Assembly (NCBI RefSeq): GCF_000412695.1
Contig: NC_021499.1
Coordinates: 1,612,001 to 1,676,000, forward strand
DNA from: Pseudomonas resinovorans NBRC 106553
GTDB taxonomy: Bacteria; Pseudomonadota; Gammaproteobacteria; Pseudomonadales; Pseudomonadaceae
Direction: 5' to 3'
DNA: 64,000 bases
A program made the translations under genes and the position numbers. Below are positions 60,902 through 64,000 of this stretch, in pieces. The notes beneath the pieces were generated by a model. The model was not told the DNA's origin, made no database searches, and worked only from the letters and a program-made list of their open reading frames with translations. Position 1 is the first letter of the stretch. Every line of letters begins with the position of its first letter.

Positions 60902-62386
60902 GTGATAGACCTGAACCCGATCCAACCCATCTGCATCGCCGGCGAATGGCGCCTGGGCGGCGGCGCCCTGTACGCCAGCCTCTACCCGGCCACGGGCGAG
61001 CCCATCGCCCGGCTGCACGCCGCCAGCCTGGACGATGTGGAAGAAGCCATCCAGGGCGCCCAGCGCGCCTTCCGCGAAAGCGGCTGGGCCCAGCGCAAGC
61101 CCCATGAACGCGCCGCCGTGCTCTACCGCATCGCCACCCTGATCCGCGAGCGCAGCGAAGAACTGGCCCAGTTGCAGCGGCTGGACAACGGCAAGCCGAT
61201 CCAGGAAACCCGCAACCTGGTGGCCAGCGCCGCCGCCACCTTCCAGTTCTTCGCCGCCGCCTGCGAAACCCTGGAAGAAACCATCACGCCCTCGCGCGGT
61301 GATTTCCTCACCATGAGCGTCCATGAGCCCATGGGCGTGGTGGCCGCCATCACCCCGTGGAACTCGCCCATCGCCTCCGAGGCGCAGAAACTCGCCCCGG
61401 CCCTGGCCGCCGGCAACGCCGTGGTGATCAAACCGGCCGAGATCACGCCGCTGGCCGCCCTGGCCCTGGCGCGCATCTGCGATGAAGCCGGCCTGCCGCG
61501 CGGGCTGGTCAGCGTGCTGCCGGGCAAAGGCTCGGTGATAGGCGACGTGCTGACCCGCCATCCGCTGGTCAAGCGCGTGTCCTTCACCGGCGGCACCAGC
61601 ACCGGCAAGCACATCGCGCGGATCGCCGCCGACAAGATGATGCCGGTGTCCATGGAACTGGGCGGCAAGTCGCCGACGATGGTGCTGGCCGACGCCGACC
61701 TCGACCACGCGGTGGCCGGGGTGCTCTACGGCATCTTCAGTTCCAGCGGCGAATCCTGCATCGCCGGCTCGCGGCTGTTCGTCGCCCGCGAGCACTACGA
61801 GGAATTCATCGAGCGCCTGGCCGCCGGCGCCGCCGCCCTGCGCATCGGCGACCCGGCCGACGAACGCACCCAGATGGGCCCGCTGATCAGCGCCGCCCAC
61901 CGCGACTCAGTGGAGCGTTTCGTCGCCATGGGGGTGGCCGAGGGCGGCCGCCTGCGCACCGGCGGCATGCGTCCCCGGGGCGAGGCCTTCGAGCGCGGCT
62001 ACTTCTACACCCCGACCATCATCGAAGGCCTCTCCAACGGCGCCCGCCTGTGCCAGGAAGAAGTCTTCGGCCCGGTCCTGGTGGTCATGCCCTTCGAGGA
62101 CGAGGCCGAGCTGATCGAGCAGGCCAACGACAGCTGCTACGCGCTCGCCGCCGGTATCTGGAGCCGCGACTTCCAGCGTGCCTGGAAGCTCGGCCGCGCC
62201 GTGCAGGCCGGCACCGTGTGGATCAACACCTACAAGCAGTTCTCCATTTCCACGCCCTTCGGCGGCTGGCGCGACAGCGGCCTGGGCCGCGAGAAGGGCC
62301 GCCTGGGGATTCTCCAGTACATGGAGCAGAAGAGCCTCTACTGGGGCCTGAACGAACAGCCGCTGGCCTGGGCCGGCGGCCATTGA
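60902..62386 (+). CDS. NAD(P)-dependent aldehyde dehydrogenase
   Basis: This 494-residue enzyme has AAITPWNSPIASEAQKLAPA for substrate and cofactor, FTGGTSTGKHIARIAADKMM, catalytic Glu252 in MELGGKSPTMV and Cys286 in SSSGESCIAGSRLFVA. The start is a GTG at 60902. It resembles betaine/hydroxymuconic-semialdehyde dehydrogenases. In this operon it could oxidise a ring-cleavage semialdehyde or the aldehyde made by the ThDP enzyme. It is co-transcribed, ten bases after the previous gene. Confidence 0.93.
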   Translation: MIDLNPIQPICIAGEWRLGGGALYASLYPATGEPIARLHAASLDDVEEAIQGAQRAFRESGWAQRKPHERAAVLYRIATLIRERSEELAQLQRLDNGKPIQETRNLVASAAATFQFFAAACETLEETITPSRGDFLTMSVHEPMGVVAAITPWNSPIASEAQKLAPALAAGNAVVIKPAEITPLAALALARICDEAGLPRGLVSVLPGKGSVIGDVLTRHPLVKRVSFTGGTSTGKHIARIAADKMMPVSMELGGKSPTMVLADADLDHAVAGVLYGIFSSSGESCIAGSRLFVAREHYEEFIERLAAGAAALRIGDPADERTQMGPLISAAHRDSVERFVAMGVAEGGRLRTGGMRPRGEAFERGYFYTPTIIEGLSNGARLCQEEVFGPVLVVMPFEDEAELIEQANDSCYALAAGIWSRDFQRAWKLGRAVQAGTVWINTYKQFSISTPFGGWRDSGLGREKGRLGILQYMEQKSLYWGLNEQPLAWAGGH

Positions 62387-62399
62387 TGAGGACAACGCG

Positions 62400-63365
62400 A
62401 TGAGCGTATTGGGAATCGACGAAATCACCTACGGCGTGGAGGACCTGGCCAGCAGCGCCCGCTTCTTCGCCGACTGGGGCCTGAAGCAAGTGGCCGAAGA
62501 CGCGGACCAGGTGGTGTTCGAAAGCCTCAACGGCTGCCGAGTGATAGTCGCGGCACTGGACAAGCCCGGCCTGCCGCCGGCTATCGAACCCGGCTCCACC
62601 CTGCGCGAAGTGGTCTGGGGCGTGGAGAGCGAGGCCGACCTCAAGCTCTACGCCGAGCGCATCGCCGGCGACGCCGGCTTCATCGAGGGCGAGGGGCGCA
62701 TCGGCTGCACCGACCCCAATGGCATGGCGATCCGCTTCCAGGTCACCAGGAAGCGCGACATCCAGGTGCAGTGCGGCCAGTCCAACACCTGGCAGTTCAA
62801 GGGCCGGGTCAACCAGGCCAGCCCCATCTACGAACGCGCCCAGCCCATCGAAGTTGGCCACGTGGTGTTCTTCGTCAAGGACGTCAACGCCTGCGAGCGC
62901 TTCTACAGCGAGCGCTTCGGCTTCGTCTGCTCCGACCGCTACCCCGACCGTGGCGCCTTCATGCGCTGCGCGGAGGAGGGCGGCCACCACGACCTGTTCA
63001 TGCTGCAGCTGCCCCAGCCGCGCGCCGGCCTCAACCATGTGGCCTTCACCGTGCGCGATATCCACGAAGTGTTCGGCGGCGGCATGCACATCTCCCGCTG
63101 CGGCTGGGACACCGAGATCGGCCCGGGTCGCCACCCGGTGTCCTCGGCCTACTTCTGGTACTTCAGGAACCCCGCCGGTGCGCTGGTGGAGTACTACGCC
63201 GACGAGGACCAACTGACCGGCGAATGGCAGGCCCGCACCTTCGAGCCCGGCCCCACGGTATTCGCCGAGTGGGCCATCGCCGGTGGCCTCGACGGCAACA
63301 CCCGGCGGCAGAAGAACGCCGAGGCGCCGCAAGGCAAGTTCCTGACCGACAAGCCCAAGCAGTGA
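62400..63365 (+). CDS. VOC-family extradiol (catechol 2,3-dioxygenase-like) dioxygenase
   Basis: This 321-residue protein has two vicinal-oxygen-chelate modules. The second carries the metal triad: His154 (EVGHVVFFVKD), His213 (GLNHVAFTVRD) and Glu264 (AGALVEYYADED). HHDLFMLQLPQ lies between. The N-terminal module lacks metal residues, as in two-domain type I extradiol enzymes. An Fe(II)-dependent ring cleavage of a catechol-like intermediate is the best reading. Neighbour genes supply hydroxylase, hydrolase and dehydrogenase. Confidence 0.87.
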   Translation: MSVLGIDEITYGVEDLASSARFFADWGLKQVAEDADQVVFESLNGCRVIVAALDKPGLPPAIEPGSTLREVVWGVESEADLKLYAERIAGDAGFIEGEGRIGCTDPNGMAIRFQVTRKRDIQVQCGQSNTWQFKGRVNQASPIYERAQPIEVGHVVFFVKDVNACERFYSERFGFVCSDRYPDRGAFMRCAEEGGHHDLFMLQLPQPRAGLNHVAFTVRDIHEVFGGGMHISRCGWDTEIGPGRHPVSSAYFWYFRNPAGALVEYYADEDQLTGEWQARTFEPGPTVFAEWAIAGGLDGNTRRQKNAEAPQGKFLTDKPKQ

Positions 63366-63375
63366 GGAGCACCCC

Positions 63376-64000
63376 ATGACGCAACTGAATATCGGCATTC
63401 TCGGCGGGGGCATCGGTGGCCTCGCCGCCGCCATCGCCCTGCGCCAGGCCGGCCACCAGGTACGGGTCTTCGAGCAGTCCAGGGCCTTCCTGCGGGTCGG
63501 CGCCGACATCAACCTGACCCCCAACGCCGTGCGCGCCCTCGATGGCCTCGGGCTGGACGTGGCGGCCAGGGTGCGTGAACACGCCGCCCGCCCGACCCAC
63601 CGCATCAGCCGCCTGTGGGATACCGGCGAAGAAACCTCGCGCTTGGAAATGGCCGACAGCGCCGAGCGGAAATACGGCGCCCCGCAGCTGACCATCCACC
63701 GCGCCGACCTGCTGGCGGTGCTGGCCGATGCCTTCCCCCTGGAGCAGGTGCTGTTCTCCCGGCGCGCCGAAACCGTGGTGCAGCAGGCCGATGGCGTGGA
63801 CATCTGCTTCCAGGACGGCAGCCGCGACCAAGTGGACCTGCTGGTGGGCGCCGACGGCATCCACTCGGTGGTCCGTCGCGCCCTGTTCGGCGCCGAGAAC
63901 CCACGCTTCACCGGCGTGGTCGCCTACCGCGCGGTGGTGCCGGTCGAGCGCGTGGCCCGGGTGCCGAACATCCAGGCCTTCACCAAGTGGTGGGGACCGA
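63376..64000 (+). CDS. FAD-dependent aromatic monooxygenase (partial, 3' end outside window)
   Basis: The first 208 codons of a class A flavoprotein hydroxylase are present. FAD motif GGGIGGLAAAIALRQAGHQV lies at residues 10-29. RVGADINLTPNAVRALDGLG follows, then the DG motif LLVGADGIHSVVRRALFGAE. It resembles salicylate/6-hydroxynicotinate 3-monooxygenases. The ATG follows AGGAGC. It would hydroxylate the imported aromatic before extradiol cleavage. The operon continues beyond the window. Confidence 0.9.
   Translation, partial: MTQLNIGILGGGIGGLAAAIALRQAGHQVRVFEQSRAFLRVGADINLTPNAVRALDGLGLDVAARVREHAARPTHRISRLWDTGEETSRLEMADSAERKYGAPQLTIHRADLLAVLADAFPLEQVLFSRRAETVVQQADGVDICFQDGSRDQVDLLVGADGIHSVVRRALFGAENPRFTGVVAYRAVVPVERVARVPNIQAFTKWWGP

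Overview
The window is high-GC DNA from a Pseudomonas-type gammaproteobacterium. The supporting signs are PhaG, an OprD-family porin, Pseudomonas-style REP elements (GTAGCCCGGAT... and GTAGGAGCGAATTC...), and A-rich Crc/Hfq-type motifs placed just upstream of the Shine-Dalgarno sequences of catabolic genes. Phosphatidylcholine synthase and several MHS transporters also fit. The closest comparison I can make from memory is the P. aeruginosa / P. resinovorans side of the genus; the species cannot be fixed from the sequence alone.

Layout. 0-11.5 kb: the start of an RND efflux adaptor, a Bcr/CflA-type drug exporter with a coupled 44-aa ORF, a 195-bp tandem repeat, an AlmA-like flavin monooxygenase divergent from an AraC regulator, a DUF3313 lipoprotein, a GST, and an MHS transporter + LysR set divergent from an M20 peptidase. 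11.9-18.4 kb: a class III aminotransferase/CMD pair divergent from a polar amino-acid ABC transporter, a C45-type acyltransferase/peptidase and an RpiR regulator, with matching palindromes in the divergent promoter. 18.8-22.4 kb: a DUF4157 protein, a KgtP-like transporter, a GyrI-like protein and a solute-binding protein. 22.8-28.4 kb: an AraC/XylS regulator and a four-gene operon (porin, MFS, Qdo dioxygenase, flavin monooxygenase) that looks like a 4(1H)-quinolone catabolic unit.

29.7-33.6 kb is a small accessory island, AT-rich in its right half, ending at tRNA-Gly(CCC). It holds a truncated SRAP gene, an adenine methylase gene stopped by TGA directly after its catalytic DPPY, and several unknown genes. 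33.8-38 kb is core-like: phaG, rsuA, a CWC protein, pcs, an AhpD-like protein and a cupin. 38-48 kb is a carbon-acid uptake and activation block: OprD porin, acyl-CoA dehydrogenase, ActP/YjcH and an acyl-CoA synthetase, divergent from a FixJ-type two-component system. 48.7-51.5 kb carries gamma-glutamyl-polyamine synthetase and oxidase genes.

51.9 kb to the end is a tightly packed, IclR-linked operon of at least 13 genes: a NitT/TauT-type ABC transporter, two SDRs (one lacking the YxxxK residues), a cupin, an alpha/beta hydrolase, IclR, a ThDP enzyme, an aspartate-dehydrogenase-like enzyme, an aldehyde dehydrogenase, an extradiol-type VOC dioxygenase and a flavin monooxygenase cut by the window edge. 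The enzyme set reads as a complete ring-hydroxylation, ring-cleavage and side-chain pathway, probably for a nitrogen-containing aromatic, but the substrate is unknown. This cluster and the Qdo operon are the two most interesting systems here.
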